64,000 bases of DNA from positions 186,001 to 250,000 of the forward strand of contig JACKOW010000005.1 in assembly GCA_024234055.1 (NCBI GenBank), read 5' to 3'. This stretch comes from Rhodanobacteraceae bacterium (GTDB taxonomy: Bacteria; Pseudomonadota; Gammaproteobacteria; Xanthomonadales; SZUA-5). Each line of letters begins with the position of its first letter. Position 1 is the stretch's first letter. The notes beneath the pieces are model-generated. The model saw only the letters and a program-made list of their open reading frames with translations. It did no database searches and had not been told where the DNA came from. Position numbers and translations under genes: made by a program. This document shows, piece after piece, positions 1 through 9,508 of the stretch.

Positions 1-1
1 T

Positions 2-1579
2 CTGCACGGCACGCTGCCGCCGACCATCGGCACGCTTGAAGGCCAGGTACAGCGCAGACTCAAGGTCTTGCGCAGCTTTGCCACCAACTTCGAGCGCTAT
101 GCCTTTCTGCGCGACCTGCAGGATGCCAACGAGACCCTGTTCTACGCGCTGCTGGTCAACCACATCGAGGAACTGCTGCCGCTGGTGTACACCCCGACGG
201 TGGGAGAGGGGTGCCAGCGATTCAGCGAAATCTGGCGCAAGCCGCGTGGCCTGTTTCTGAGCTATCCCAACCGCCACCGCATCCGCGAGATGCTGTCCTA
301 TCCGCGCTTCGACAAGGTCCGCGTGATCGTGGTTAGTGATGGTGAACGCATACTCGGGCTCGGCGATCAGGGCGCCGGCGGCATGGGCATCTCCATCGGC
401 AAACTGTCCTTGTATACCGCCTGTGCCGGCATCCACCCGGAGGCCACGCTGCCGATTGTGCTGGATGTCGGCACCAACAATCAGGAGCGACTCGACAACC
501 CGCTGTACGTGGGCTGGCGTAATCCCCGCATCAGCGGTGCCGAATACGATGCCTTCGTGGAGGAGTTCGTCAGCGCTGTGGCCGAGCGCTTCCCGAACGT
601 GCTGCTGCAGTGGGAGGACTTCGCCGGACACAATGCCGGTCGCCTCCTGGAGCGCTATCGCGACCGACTGTGCACCTTCAACGATGACATTCAGGGTACC
701 GCTTCGGTGGCGGCAGGCACGCTGATGGCCGCCATCGGTGTCACCGGCGTGCCGCTGCGCGAGCAGCGTATCGCCATTGTCGGCGCTGGCGCCGCCGGCA
801 CCGGCATTGCCAGCCTGCTGGTCAAGGCCATGATGGAAGAAGGCCTGAGCGAGGCCGAAGCACGGCAACGTTTCTATGTGCTGGACAGCAAGGGGCTGGT
901 GGCCCATGGCCTGCGCGAAGTCAGCGGCGAGCGCGCGTTGTACGCGCAGTCGCAAGCGGCAGTCTCCGGATGGAGCTTGGGTTCAGCCGACGGCATCACC
1001 CTGCTCGACGTCATGAACAACGCCAGGCCGACCACCCTGATCGGCGTCTCCGGACAGGCCGGTGCCTTTACCGAATCGGCGATCCGGGCGATGGCCAGCC
1101 ACTGCGATCGACCGATCATCTTCCCGCTGTCGAATCCCACCTCGCGTACCGAGGCGATTCCCGCCGATCTGGTCGAGTGGACCGACGGCCGCGCCCTGAT
1201 CGGCACCGGCAGCCCCTTCCCGCCGGTGCCCTGGAAAGGCGAGATGCTGCCGATCAATCAGACCAACAATTCCTACATCTTCCCCGGTGTCGGCCTGGCG
1301 GTGCTGGCGGTCAACGCGCGTCGCGTCACCGATACCATGTTCATGGCCGCCGGCAAGGCCCTGGCGGCGCTGTCGCCAGCTCGACGTGACCCCAAGGCCC
1401 GGTTGCTGCCGCCCGTGGACCAGCTGCGCGCCGTGTCGATCGCCGTGGCCCTGGCCACGGCGCGTCAGGCACAGATCGACGGGGTCGCCGACGACTGCGA
1501 CGAGTCCGAACTGCTGCCGCGGATCAAGGCCCAGGTGTGGGAGCCGGTATATCGGCCCTACCGGTTCAAATCCGACTGA
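2..1579 (+). CDS. maeA: NAD-dependent malic enzyme, 5' end outside the window
   Basis: Oxidative decarboxylation of malate to pyruvate in the cytoplasm. The frame is open to the left edge, and its first residues already match the LLPP...TLE..Q region of the family, so only a short N-terminal piece is missing. Visible landmarks are the Tyr-containing YTPTVGEGCQ, GLGDQGAGGMGISIGKL with the catalytic Lys, the metal-binding EDFAGHNA, and FNDDIQGTA followed by the Rossmann glycine motif GAGAAGTGIA. The FPLSNPTSR and GTGSPFPPV segments are also typical. The long form without a phosphotransacetylase tail fits the NAD-linked E. coli MaeA type; NAD versus NADP use is inferred from family type. Confidence 0.93.
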   Translation: MHGTLPPTIGTLEGQVQRRLKVLRSFATNFERYAFLRDLQDANETLFYALLVNHIEELLPLVYTPTVGEGCQRFSEIWRKPRGLFLSYPNRHRIREMLSYPRFDKVRVIVVSDGERILGLGDQGAGGMGISIGKLSLYTACAGIHPEATLPIVLDVGTNNQERLDNPLYVGWRNPRISGAEYDAFVEEFVSAVAERFPNVLLQWEDFAGHNAGRLLERYRDRLCTFNDDIQGTASVAAGTLMAAIGVTGVPLREQRIAIVGAGAAGTGIASLLVKAMMEEGLSEAEARQRFYVLDSKGLVAHGLREVSGERALYAQSQAAVSGWSLGSADGITLLDVMNNARPTTLIGVSGQAGAFTESAIRAMASHCDRPIIFPLSNPTSRTEAIPADLVEWTDGRALIGTGSPFPPVPWKGEMLPINQTNNSYIFPGVGLAVLAVNARRVTDTMFMAAGKALAALSPARRDPKARLLPPVDQLRAVSIAVALATARQAQIDGVADDCDESELLPRIKAQVWEPVYRPYRFKSD

Positions 1580-1899
1580 GCGATCCATTGGCGCAGACCG
1601 TCTCGCCGCTGCTGAGCCTCGGTGCGTCCCGCACAGCAAGCGGCGCGAGCCAGATGTATCAGTTGCACATCGGCCATGGCGTCCTGGTCGGCGAGGTCGT
1701 CGATGAACTCTTCTGGGCCGCGGGTCCGTTCGCCACTCGGGACCAGCGCCTGATCTTGCATCGGTGCGGCCAAGAGCCAGACACCGGGAGCATCAGCCGA
1801 AGTCCGGGCCGGCTCAGGGGCCGACAAGGACTGACTGAACTCGCCCACGCAGGTGGAGGCGGCGAGCGCCAGGGCGATGGTCGCACTGAGTATCTTCAT
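1558..1899 (-). CDS. small secreted protein of unknown function
   Basis: A 113-residue protein that I do not recognise. It starts with a clear Sec signal peptide (MKILSATIALALAASTCVG) followed by an acidic, Ala/Pro-rich stretch and a CC pair near residue 90. The start is the ATG at 1897-1899; no strong ribosome site is visible. It is convergent with the malic enzyme and its 3' end overlaps that gene by 22 bp, which lowers confidence. The signal peptide is the main reason to keep it. Confidence 0.45.
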   Translation of the reverse strand: MKILSATIALALAASTCVGEFSQSLSAPEPARTSADAPGVWLLAAPMQDQALVPSGERTRGPEEFIDDLADQDAMADVQLIHLARAACCAGRTEAQQRRDGLRQWIAQSDLNR

Positions 1900-2130
1900 G
1901 TTCGTGGTCCATGGGGAGATGCCGGAAATTCGTCCTTGGCCTGCCGCGCCTACTCCAGTACCCGAACCGAGCAGGTGCGAGAGTGGATCAGCGGCCGGCC
2001 TTGCTGATCAGAATCGTCATCTGGTGCCGGATTCGATCAAGTCGGGACTCATCGAGTTGACCGCCCGTCCCGACGGCATGGCCACCTGCCGCTGCGCTAT
2101 CGTCCGCGACTCACAATCTGGAATCGAGCC

Positions 2131-2841
2131 ATGATCGAGCTGGTGGGCTTTGATGCCGACGACACCCTGTGGCACAGCGAACGCTATTTCCAGGGGGCCC
2201 ATGCGGCCTTCGAACGCATCCTCGGGCACTACATCGATCTGGCGGATGCGCGCGTGCACGAGCGCCTGCTGGCCACCGAGCGCCGCAACATCAAGGTCTT
2301 CGGCTACGGCGCCAAGGGCATGACCCTGTCCTTGATCGAAACCGCCATCGAGTTGACTGACGCGCGCATCGGGGGCGCCGATATTGGCCGACTGCTGGAG
2401 CTGGGCAAGTCGGTCCTGACCCACCCCGTGGAACTGCTGCCGGGCGTGCGCGCCGCGGTCGAGGCGGTTGCTCTGAGCCATCGCGTGGTGCTTATCACCA
2501 AGGGTGATCTGTTCCATCAGGAAGCCAAGGTCCGGCAATCCGGATTGGCCGATCTGTTTCACCGCATCGAGATCGTGTCGGAGAAGGATCCAGCCACCTA
2601 TGCCCGCCTGTTCGAGGAATTCGCGCTGCCGGCCGAGCGCTTCGCCATGGTCGGCAATTCACTGCGCTCGGACATCGAACCGGTGCTGGCGCTGGGCGGC
2701 TGCGGCGTGCACGTGCCCTATGCGATCACCTGGGCGCTGGAGGCCGAGCATCAGGCGGACCTCGGCTCGACACGGTTGCGCGTGGTCGACACGCTGGCCG
2801 ATGTGCCCGGCGCCATTGCCGAGCTTTCTCGCAGCTGCTGA
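2131..2841 (+). CDS. HAD-superfamily hydrolase
   Basis: A 236-residue phosphatase-type HAD protein, cytoplasmic. Motif I is FDADDTLW (nucleophile Asp8 and acid/base Asp10), motif II is the Thr in VVLITKGD, motif III is the Lys in the VSEKDPATY region, and motif IV is VGNSLRSDIEP. A helical cap lies between motifs I and II, as in the YjjG/nucleotidase-like subgroup. The substrate cannot be read from sequence. It stands alone between the malic enzyme and the cyanophycinase gene; the ATG start gives motif I at the usual distance from the N-terminus. Confidence 0.85.
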   Translation: MIELVGFDADDTLWHSERYFQGAHAAFERILGHYIDLADARVHERLLATERRNIKVFGYGAKGMTLSLIETAIELTDARIGGADIGRLLELGKSVLTHPVELLPGVRAAVEAVALSHRVVLITKGDLFHQEAKVRQSGLADLFHRIEIVSEKDPATYARLFEEFALPAERFAMVGNSLRSDIEPVLALGGCGVHVPYAITWALEAEHQADLGSTRLRVVDTLADVPGAIAELSRSC

Positions 2842-2991
2842 CGCCATTTCACCTCCAGCACTCCAAGGCGACGCAGATCTGCAATTCGGCGACGCATTGG
2901 CGCAAGTCCGGCCTTGGTCTCCATCGCCCCGCTGTTTACAGTGAGTCACGGCAGTGGGGGCATTGCCGGAACTCATCTGGGGAGTGCGAAC

Positions 2992-4344
2992 ATGAAGCGA
3001 TGGCCGATAGTCGTGATACTCGCGTGGGCGCTGCTGCTGACCACGCCGCTGCACGCAGGCAAGATCTATCTGATGGGCGGCGGTTACGACGACGCCAATA
3101 CCGATCTGTTCGTCAATGGCCTGCGCAAGGCCACCGGGCGTGACAGCAACTACACGCCCGATATCAACAGCACCAGCAATTGCGGCAACAACTGGGCCAC
3201 GACCGCCTGTCCGCGCATTGCCGTGGTGACCTCCAGCAAGGAGAGCTACGCGGTCGGCCTGGATGCTTTCGACAATGATCTGGACAACGGCGACGGCACG
3301 GTCAAGCGCGGCTACTACAATCTGTTTCAGACACACGGCTTCTCGCCCAGATTCATCACCGTGCACATCGACAATTTCGGCAGCCACGCCTACAGCGGCA
3401 ACAGCGCCGGTGATGCCAACATCGCCATCGTCAACCAGGCCGACGTGGTCTGGTTTGCGGGAGGTGATCAGGCCAGGGTTGCCCGCAGCTGGCTGAAGAA
3501 CGACGGCAGCGACACGCCGCTGGCAGCGGCCTTGCGAGCGCGCTGGAATGCCAACAGTCCCGGCTTTGTGGTCGGCGGCGATTCCGCCGGCAACCATGCG
3601 ATGAACGCCATGATGCATGGCAATGGCGTCAGTTACGGCTATCTGTATTACCGGGCCGATCTGCCCACGCTGACGGTTCCGCAGTACGCCAACTTCGGTG
3701 ATACCCGCGACGGCCTCACCGCCCTGCGCTACTTCGAGAATGGGGCCATGCTCAAGGGCTTGAGCTTCCTGCCGGCCACATTGCTCTCCGACACCCATTT
3801 CGACGCCCGCTCCGGACGCCTGGGACGGCTGCTGGCAGCCATGCGCGCGATGGGGAGACAGCAGGGCTTCGGCGTCGATGAGGATACCGGCCTGCTGGTC
3901 GACACCGTCACCCAGACGGCCAGGGTCTATGGCAGCGGTCCGGTGATCATCGCTGACCTCAGCGCCGCCACCTACCCCAGCGGCAGCTACTGGAGACTCA
4001 GCGGCGCGCGGGTCAGCCTGCTCACCGCGGGCGACAGTTACAACTACAGCAGCAAGTCGATCAACAGCAGCAAGTCCCTGATCGGCACGCGCTACTACAG
4101 CGGCTATTACGACTCGCCCGACATCTTCAGCGCCTTCGAGACCTCCAGGGTCCTGACCCGGGTCGTCGACCAGAGCGCCAGCTACAACCTGGGCGCCGCG
4201 CCCGCCCCGGACTATTCGACCGCGCCCTTCTATCCCGCGAATGCGCCGACCATCACCCTGCGATTCACCCGCGACGGCAGCAGCAAGGGCTACTACTCGG
4301 CCGGTCGCTACACGGTGGTCAAGGCCAGGCTCGACATCTACTGA
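2992..4344 (+). CDS. secreted cyanophycinase-like serine peptidase (S51 family)
   Basis: A 450-residue protein with a Sec signal peptide ending near LHAGKIYLMGGG. The core matches peptidase family S51: the GGGYDD strand, the WFAGGDQAR turn, and the nucleophile elbow VVGGDSAGNHAM with the predicted catalytic Ser. Exported homologues (CphE type) degrade cyanophycin, the Arg-Asp storage polymer, outside the cell. A Gly/Ser/Tyr-rich C-terminal region may be a separate beta domain. The ATG at 2992 is preceded by GGGGAG seven bases upstream. No cyanophycin synthetase is in view, so the substrate is inferred from family. Confidence 0.82.
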   Translation: MKRWPIVVILAWALLLTTPLHAGKIYLMGGGYDDANTDLFVNGLRKATGRDSNYTPDINSTSNCGNNWATTACPRIAVVTSSKESYAVGLDAFDNDLDNGDGTVKRGYYNLFQTHGFSPRFITVHIDNFGSHAYSGNSAGDANIAIVNQADVVWFAGGDQARVARSWLKNDGSDTPLAAALRARWNANSPGFVVGGDSAGNHAMNAMMHGNGVSYGYLYYRADLPTLTVPQYANFGDTRDGLTALRYFENGAMLKGLSFLPATLLSDTHFDARSGRLGRLLAAMRAMGRQQGFGVDEDTGLLVDTVTQTARVYGSGPVIIADLSAATYPSGSYWRLSGARVSLLTAGDSYNYSSKSINSSKSLIGTRYYSGYYDSPDIFSAFETSRVLTRVVDQSASYNLGAAPAPDYSTAPFYPANAPTITLRFTRDGSSKGYYSAGRYTVVKARLDIY

Positions 4345-4494
4345 AGCTCTCGCCACTGCGCGAGAACGGACACGGATGTCCGGGAATGATCAGCGGCGGC
4401 CCCGAAACGGCCGCCACGGTGGGATTTTGGGGCGCCCCATCGGCGGCACGCGGCTTGCATCGCGCTCGGGATTCCGGGACGAGCAATACACGCC

Positions 4495-6924
4495 GTGAAC
4501 GATCTGCGATATGCAATGCGCCATCTGGCGCGTCAATTCGGGTTCACCCTGATCGTGGCCCTGACGCTGGGACTGGGCATCGGCCTGGTCACCACCCAGT
4601 ACAGCCTGATCGACGGCATCCTGCTGCGCCCGCTGCCCTTTGCCGATGCCGAGCGACTGCTGCACCTCGGTCGCGGCGGTTCTGGAAATGGCTCGAACTG
4701 GCAGCCGCTGTCGCAGCGCGAATTCATGGCCCTGCGCGAGGGACAACAGAGCTTTGAAGAACTCGCTGCCTTCAGCTTCGATTTCTACAACCTCAGTCAG
4801 ACCGGCACCGCGCCGCGGCGCCTGACTGGCCGCGCGGTCAGTCATGGCTTCTTTGCGGCACTGCGCACGAATCCGGCCATCGGCCACGCTTTTGCTGCCG
4901 CCGACGAGCACAAGGGCGAGGAATTGAAGCTGCTGTTGGCCGACTCGATCTGGCGTGAGGAATTTGGCGCCGACCCGGCGGTGGCAGGCCGCCGGGTCAA
5001 GCTCAACGGCGAAATGGCGACCGTCATTGGCGTGATGCCGCCTCGTTTCCGCTTCCCCAATGGCGAAGACCTCTGGGTCAATCTGCGCCTGCCGGCCAGT
5101 GTCGAAGCAGCCGCGGCTGATCCGCATCTGCTCAATGTCGAGGTACTGGGCTTGTTGAAACCCGGGGTCAGCCGCGACCAGGCGCAGGCGGAAGGACAGA
5201 CCATCCTGCAGCGCCTGCCTCCGCTCCCGGCCAGCGACGCCGGTGCACGCCAGGACGCGACACGCCTGGTGCTGCAATCCTTTCAATCCGCCTACAACGA
5301 TCAGGGCACCATCACGCTGCTTGGAATCATGCTGGCAATGACACTGATCGTGCTGGCGCTGGCGTGCATCAATACCGCCAATCTGCTGTTCGTGCAGGCC
5401 AGCGATCGCCTGCGTGAACTGGCCGTGCGCAGCGCTCTCGGCGCCGGGCGCAGACGGCTGCTGCGGCAACTGCTGCTGGAGAGTCTGCTGCTGGCTGGCC
5501 TCGGCGCCGTGGTCGGGCTGCTGATCGCCAGCGTGGGCGTGCACCTGCTGCAAACCGAGATCAGCGCCCGGGTCAGCATGTCCTCCTGGATCGCCTTCGA
5601 TTTGAACGGCCGAGTGCTGGCGGTGACCACCGTCATCGCCGTGCTCTCGGGCCTCGCCGCCGGACTGATCCCGGCACTGAGACTGGCTCGACTGGATCTG
5701 AATTCGGCCCTGCGCGCTGACGGCCGTGGCAGCGTCGGCGGTGAGCGTGCCTGGGCGGCGCGCTCGGTGGTCATCGGCCAGCTCGGCTTTGCCTGTGCGG
5801 CCATGATCCTCGCCAGCCTGCTGGCCTTGAGCGCACTGCGCAGCAGTCGCAGCACGCTGCCTTTCGATCCCGATACCTTGCTGATCGGTCGCGTGGAACT
5901 GCAGGGCCTGCCCTATATCGAAGCCCGTCAGCGCAGCGACTTCTACCAGCAGTTGTTGAACCGCATCCAGCAAGTTCCTGGCGTCAGTGCGGCCGCAGTC
6001 AGCAGCCGCGATCTGGTCAATCCCGGCGTCTACAGCCATTTCGAGATCGCCGGTCGTGAATCGGATCGCCAGCAGGACCGCCCCGGCGCCTTTCTTGAGG
6101 TGATTTCTCGCGATTACTTCCAGGTGATCGATCGCCAGGCCATCAGCGGCCGCCTGTTCGGCAGCGAGGATGGTATCGACAGCGCACCGGTGGCCTTGGT
6201 CAACCAGAGTCTGGCCGAGCGCTTCTGGCCGGGCCGCAGCCCCATCGGCGAGCGTCTGCGCAGGGACGAGGATGGTGCACCCTGGGCCACGGTGGTGGGT
6301 GTGGTGCCGGATCTCAACATCGAGGGGATCGGCAATCGCGCGCCCGCCGCAGGCTGGTATCTGTTGCAGGATCAGACCGGCTGGGGCTGGCTGGACCTGT
6401 TGGTCCGCGTGCAGGGCGATCCCGAAGCGATGATCGCCCCGGTGCGTGAAGCGGTTGCCGCCATTGACCCGGACCAACCCATCCATACCATCACCACGTT
6501 GCGCGAGCGCACCCGTATCGGCCTGGCGGGCCTGCAGATCATTGGCAGCATGGCCGCCATCTTTGCCGTGGCCGCGCTGATCCTGGTGGCCGTGGGTGTC
6601 TACGGGGTCATGTCCTTCGCCGCACGCCGGCGCACCCGCGAGGTCGGGTTGCGAATGGCCCTCGGGGCCAGTGCCGGCTCGGTGACCACGCTGCTGGTCA
6701 AGCGCAATCTCGGGCGCACGCTGCTCGGCATCGGCAGTGGCCTGGTTCTGGGCTATGCGCTGGCCCTGCCGCTGCAACCGGTGCTGCCGGGCGTGAGCAT
6801 CTTCGACCCCTGGCTGTATCTGGCGGTGGGCGCGGTCCTGGCGACGGCGGCACTGCTGGCCAGCTGGCTGCCCGCCTGGCGCGCCTCCGCCCGCGATCCG
6901 CTGGACGCGTTGCGGGCGGAGTGA
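4495..6924 (+). CDS. FtsX/MacB-like permease with two core domains (ADOP-type)
   Basis: An 809-residue inner-membrane protein. It begins with the short DLRYAMRHLARQFGFT leader and first TM helix typical of acidobacterial duplicated permeases. The order is a MacB-type periplasmic core (about residues 50-240), an FtsX block of about three TM helices (275-405) with RELAVRSALGAGRRRLLRQL, a second core (450-640), and a second FtsX block (670-805) with the parallel TREVGLRMALGASAGSV. Start is GTG at 4495. No ABC ATPase gene is adjacent, so partner and cargo are unknown; lipoprotein or peptide export would be family inference. Confidence 0.85.
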   Translation: MNDLRYAMRHLARQFGFTLIVALTLGLGIGLVTTQYSLIDGILLRPLPFADAERLLHLGRGGSGNGSNWQPLSQREFMALREGQQSFEELAAFSFDFYNLSQTGTAPRRLTGRAVSHGFFAALRTNPAIGHAFAAADEHKGEELKLLLADSIWREEFGADPAVAGRRVKLNGEMATVIGVMPPRFRFPNGEDLWVNLRLPASVEAAAADPHLLNVEVLGLLKPGVSRDQAQAEGQTILQRLPPLPASDAGARQDATRLVLQSFQSAYNDQGTITLLGIMLAMTLIVLALACINTANLLFVQASDRLRELAVRSALGAGRRRLLRQLLLESLLLAGLGAVVGLLIASVGVHLLQTEISARVSMSSWIAFDLNGRVLAVTTVIAVLSGLAAGLIPALRLARLDLNSALRADGRGSVGGERAWAARSVVIGQLGFACAAMILASLLALSALRSSRSTLPFDPDTLLIGRVELQGLPYIEARQRSDFYQQLLNRIQQVPGVSAAAVSSRDLVNPGVYSHFEIAGRESDRQQDRPGAFLEVISRDYFQVIDRQAISGRLFGSEDGIDSAPVALVNQSLAERFWPGRSPIGERLRRDEDGAPWATVVGVVPDLNIEGIGNRAPAAGWYLLQDQTGWGWLDLLVRVQGDPEAMIAPVREAVAAIDPDQPIHTITTLRERTRIGLAGLQIIGSMAAIFAVAALILVAVGVYGVMSFAARRRTREVGLRMALGASAGSVTTLLVKRNLGRTLLGIGSGLVLGYALALPLQPVLPGVSIFDPWLYLAVGAVLATAALLASWLPAWRASARDPLDALRAE

Positions 6925-6960
6925 GGCGCCGTCCGGCAAGCTCGCACTGCAGCAGACCCT

Positions 6961-7350
6961 GCCGAGCAAGCTCGGCACTGCAACAGCCTCGTACACCGAT
7001 GCTCTGGTAGAGCGGAGCTTGCTCCGCTGCTCTGGCTGGCTTGTGCTCTTCCGCGCCTTCCGAAGAGCCGCACATCCTGCCGAGCAAGCTCGGCACTACG
7101 ACAGCCTCGTACACCGACGCTCTGGTAGAGCGGAGCTTGCTCCGCTGCTCTGGCTGGGCTTGTGTTCCGCCAACCTTGCGCAAGAGCCGCAGACCCTGCC
7201 GAGCAAGCTCGGCACTACAACAGCCTCGTACGCCGACGCTCTGGTAGAGCGGAGCTTGCTCCGCTGCTCTGGCTGGGCTTGTGCTCCTCCGTCCTTGCGC
7301 AAGAGCCGCAGACGCTGCCGAGCAAGCTCGGTACTACAAGGGCCTCTGAC
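6961..7350. repeat. three-and-a-bit copies of a 118-119 bp palindromic tandem repeat
   Basis: Copies begin at 6961, 7079, 7198 and 7317 (the last is truncated). Each contains two short hairpins: CCGAGC-AA-GCTCGG, and AGCGGAGC-TT-GCTCCGCT about 50 bp later. Sequence between hairpins drifts but remains alignable. The block fills the convergent gap between the permease and the LytTR regulator. An inverted single copy of the same unit is at about 20240-20345. Confidence 0.9.
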
Positions 7351-7385
7351 ACCGAAGCGTTGACGGCGGACTGGTTTGCCTGCGC

Positions 7386-8171
7386 TCAGCCGAGCTTGTC
7401 CAGCTGTTCGCGATAGCCGCGCGAGAGCTTGAGCTCCTGACCGCCGTCCAGATCGACGAAGTACTCGCCGTTGATATGAGGCCGCAGGCGCCGGATGTAG
7501 CGGGTGTGGACGATGGTCGAGCGATGGATGCGAACAAAGCGCTCGGCTGGCAGGCGCTCTTCCAGTTCGCGCAGTGTGGCTCTGGCGACGTGATTGTCCT
7601 GATCGGTATGCACGACCACATAGTCGCCGGCGGCGTCGATCCAGCGAATCTCTGCCAGCGGCACGCGAATCAATTGACTGCCGTCCTTGAGCGTCAGCCT
7701 GTCGTCCGCGTGCTCGCCCAGCGACTGGCTGCGCTCGGCGGCCATCATCGCCAGCAGCCGGGTGTGTTCAATTTCCAGCTCGCTGCCACGCCGCCGCTGC
7801 TGCGCCCGCGCCAGTGCCTGGCGCAGCGATTCGTCTTCCACGGGTTTCAGCAGATAGTCGACCGCATGCACCCGGAAGGCCTCGATGGCGTACTGGTCGA
7901 AAGCGGTCACGAAGACCACCAGCGGCCAGCGTGACACCGGCAATGCCTGCAGCACACCGAAGCCGTCAATGCCCGGCATCTGGATATCGAGGAACATCAG
8001 ATCGATCTCGTGCTGACCTATCAAGCCCAGGGCTTCACGGCCATTACCAGCCTCGGCCACGATCTCGACACCGCCAATCCGGTTCAGACGATGGCGCAGG
8101 CCACGGCGCGCCAGAGGCTCGTCATCCACCAGCAGGCAGCGCAGAACGGGTGCGCTCACGGCCGTGCTCAT
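7386..8171 (-). CDS. LytTR-family response regulator
   Basis: A 261-residue cytoplasmic regulator. The N-terminal receiver has LLVDDEPLARRGL, phospho-acceptor Asp in DLMFLDIQMPGIDG, the Thr of VVFVTAFDQYA and the Lys of DYLLKPVEDE. The C-terminal LytTR DNA-binding domain has IRWIDAAGDYVVVHT and FVRIHRSTIVH. The frame is open further upstream, but the ATG at 8171 overlaps the kinase stop by 4 bp (ATGA) and puts the receiver at the right distance. It forms a pair with the kinase gene upstream. Confidence 0.93.
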   Translation of the reverse strand: MSTAVSAPVLRCLLVDDEPLARRGLRHRLNRIGGVEIVAEAGNGREALGLIGQHEIDLMFLDIQMPGIDGFGVLQALPVSRWPLVVFVTAFDQYAIEAFRVHAVDYLLKPVEDESLRQALARAQQRRRGSELEIEHTRLLAMMAAERSQSLGEHADDRLTLKDGSQLIRVPLAEIRWIDAAGDYVVVHTDQDNHVARATLRELEERLPAERFVRIHRSTIVHTRYIRRLRPHINGEYFVDLDGGQELKLSRGYREQLDKLG

Positions 8172-9238
8172 GGCGACAGCTCCAGCGGCAGGGTAAGGCG
8201 CACGCGGGTGCCACCTTCCGCGCGATTCTCGACCGTCATGCGCTGACGCGCCCCATAGACGGTGGCCAGCCGCTCGCGGGTGTTGCGCAGACCAACGCCG
8301 TTTGGCTCGGGTGCGCCCGGTGCAAAGTGCGGGCTGCCCGGACCCTCGTCGATCAGTTCCAGTTCCAGCCACTCGCCGTTGATCCGGGCACCTATGCCGA
8401 TTCGACAAGGCTGCTCGGACTTCGCCACCGCGTACTTGATGGCATTCTCGATCAGCGGTTGCAGGATCAACCCCGGCACCAGCGCCCGTTCGGCTTGTGG
8501 ATCAATCTGGATATCCATGATCAGGCGCTCTTCGAAGCGCATTTTCTCGATACGCAGATACAGATCCAGCACCTCCAGCTCACGCTGCAAGGGCACCTTC
8601 TGCTGCGGCTCCTGATCCAGGGTGTAGCGCAAAAACCGGCTGAGCGCGCCGAGCATGCGCTCGGCGGTGTCATTGGCGCCTTCCAGCACCAAAGTGGCGA
8701 TGGCGTTGAGCGTGTTGAACAGGAAGTGCGGATTGAGCTGATAACGCAACATCTTCAGCTGCGCCAGATTGGCCTGGGCCTGTGCCGCCAGTTCACGCTC
8801 GCGAGCCACCGCCAGCGCGCGACCGTTGCGGATGCCGAACCACAACGCACTCCAGCTCAGGATCACGTAGGCGGTAAAGCCTGAATAAGCCACATAACCC
8901 AGAAAACTCGCGGGCCGGCATTCGTCCGGGCAATAGTTCTGAATCGAGGCGGCGTAAATGATGCTCATCGCGGCAACGATCGCCAGAAAGGCGGGCGCGG
9001 CGATCGCGATCAACTGCCGCGGCGGCAGCGGCCAGATGCGCTGGTAGAGCAGATGCAGCGGCCAGGTGACGATGGCGCCGCCGATGGCGCTGCTGATCGA
9101 CACCGACAGATAGGAGCTGTGCTGGCCGTGGGCCATGCCGGTCAGGAAATGCACCATCAGAAAGCCAAACCAGCCGATCAGCTGGAGGGCCCAGAACGGC
9201 AGGCGCGAAAACAGTGAACGGGGATGCTCGGGAGTCAT
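8168..9238 (-). CDS. LytS/YehU-type sensor histidine kinase
   Basis: A 356-residue membrane kinase. About four hydrophobic helices (residues 13-135) form the sensor part, followed by a short coiled coil and the His_kinase domain with phospho-acceptor box QLNPHFLFNTLN. The HATPase region shows LQPLIENAIKYA (N box) and the glycine-rich GVGLRNTRERL. It has no periplasmic sensor domain, so the signal may be sensed in the membrane. Translationally coupled to the LytTR regulator by a 4-bp overlap. Confidence 0.92.
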   Translation of the reverse strand: MTPEHPRSLFSRLPFWALQLIGWFGFLMVHFLTGMAHGQHSSYLSVSISSAIGGAIVTWPLHLLYQRIWPLPPRQLIAIAAPAFLAIVAAMSIIYAASIQNYCPDECRPASFLGYVAYSGFTAYVILSWSALWFGIRNGRALAVARERELAAQAQANLAQLKMLRYQLNPHFLFNTLNAIATLVLEGANDTAERMLGALSRFLRYTLDQEPQQKVPLQRELEVLDLYLRIEKMRFEERLIMDIQIDPQAERALVPGLILQPLIENAIKYAVAKSEQPCRIGIGARINGEWLELELIDEGPGSPHFAPGAPEPNGVGLRNTRERLATVYGARQRMTVENRAEGGTRVRLTLPLELSP

Positions 9239-9368
9239 CCACTCAGCTTAGCGCGGACTGCGCTCGATCTGGCACGACTCGGCGCAGCGCAGGCACGATT
9301 GGGCGCGAGTGCGGGCCTGGAGTCTCCGCGCCAGCTGGCGGGCGGCCATGACCTCGGGGAAGCCAGCT

Positions 9369-9505
9369 GTTGTAGGTGCAGACTTGTCTGGGCGCTTCTG
9401 GATCACCAGGCAAGGAGCGTCCAGACCAGTCTGGACCTACAAGAGCGCGCACTTTCGGCACCGCAGCAGAAGGGTCCAGACAAGTCTGGACCTGCAGGAG
9501 CGCTC
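9369..9505. repeat. cluster of GTCCAGAC-N2-GTCTGGAC palindromes
   Basis: Two intact copies (GTCCAGACCAGTCTGGAC at about 9420 and GTCCAGACAAGTCTGGAC at about 9475) and one diverged copy at about 9378 are separated by roughly 45-50 bp, each followed by a CCTACAAGAGCGC-like tail. The same palindrome recurs at about 29050-29110 and 40356-40373, so it is a dispersed REP-like family. It fills the gap between two divergent/convergent transcription units. Confidence 0.82.
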
Positions 9506-9508
9506 TTC

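Noticed and set aside
4390..6996. Long minus-strand open frame (868 codons) opposite the FtsX-like permease
   Set aside because: Its translation is Gln/Arg/Gly-rich without domains; it is the antisense shadow of a strongly codon-biased GC-rich gene.
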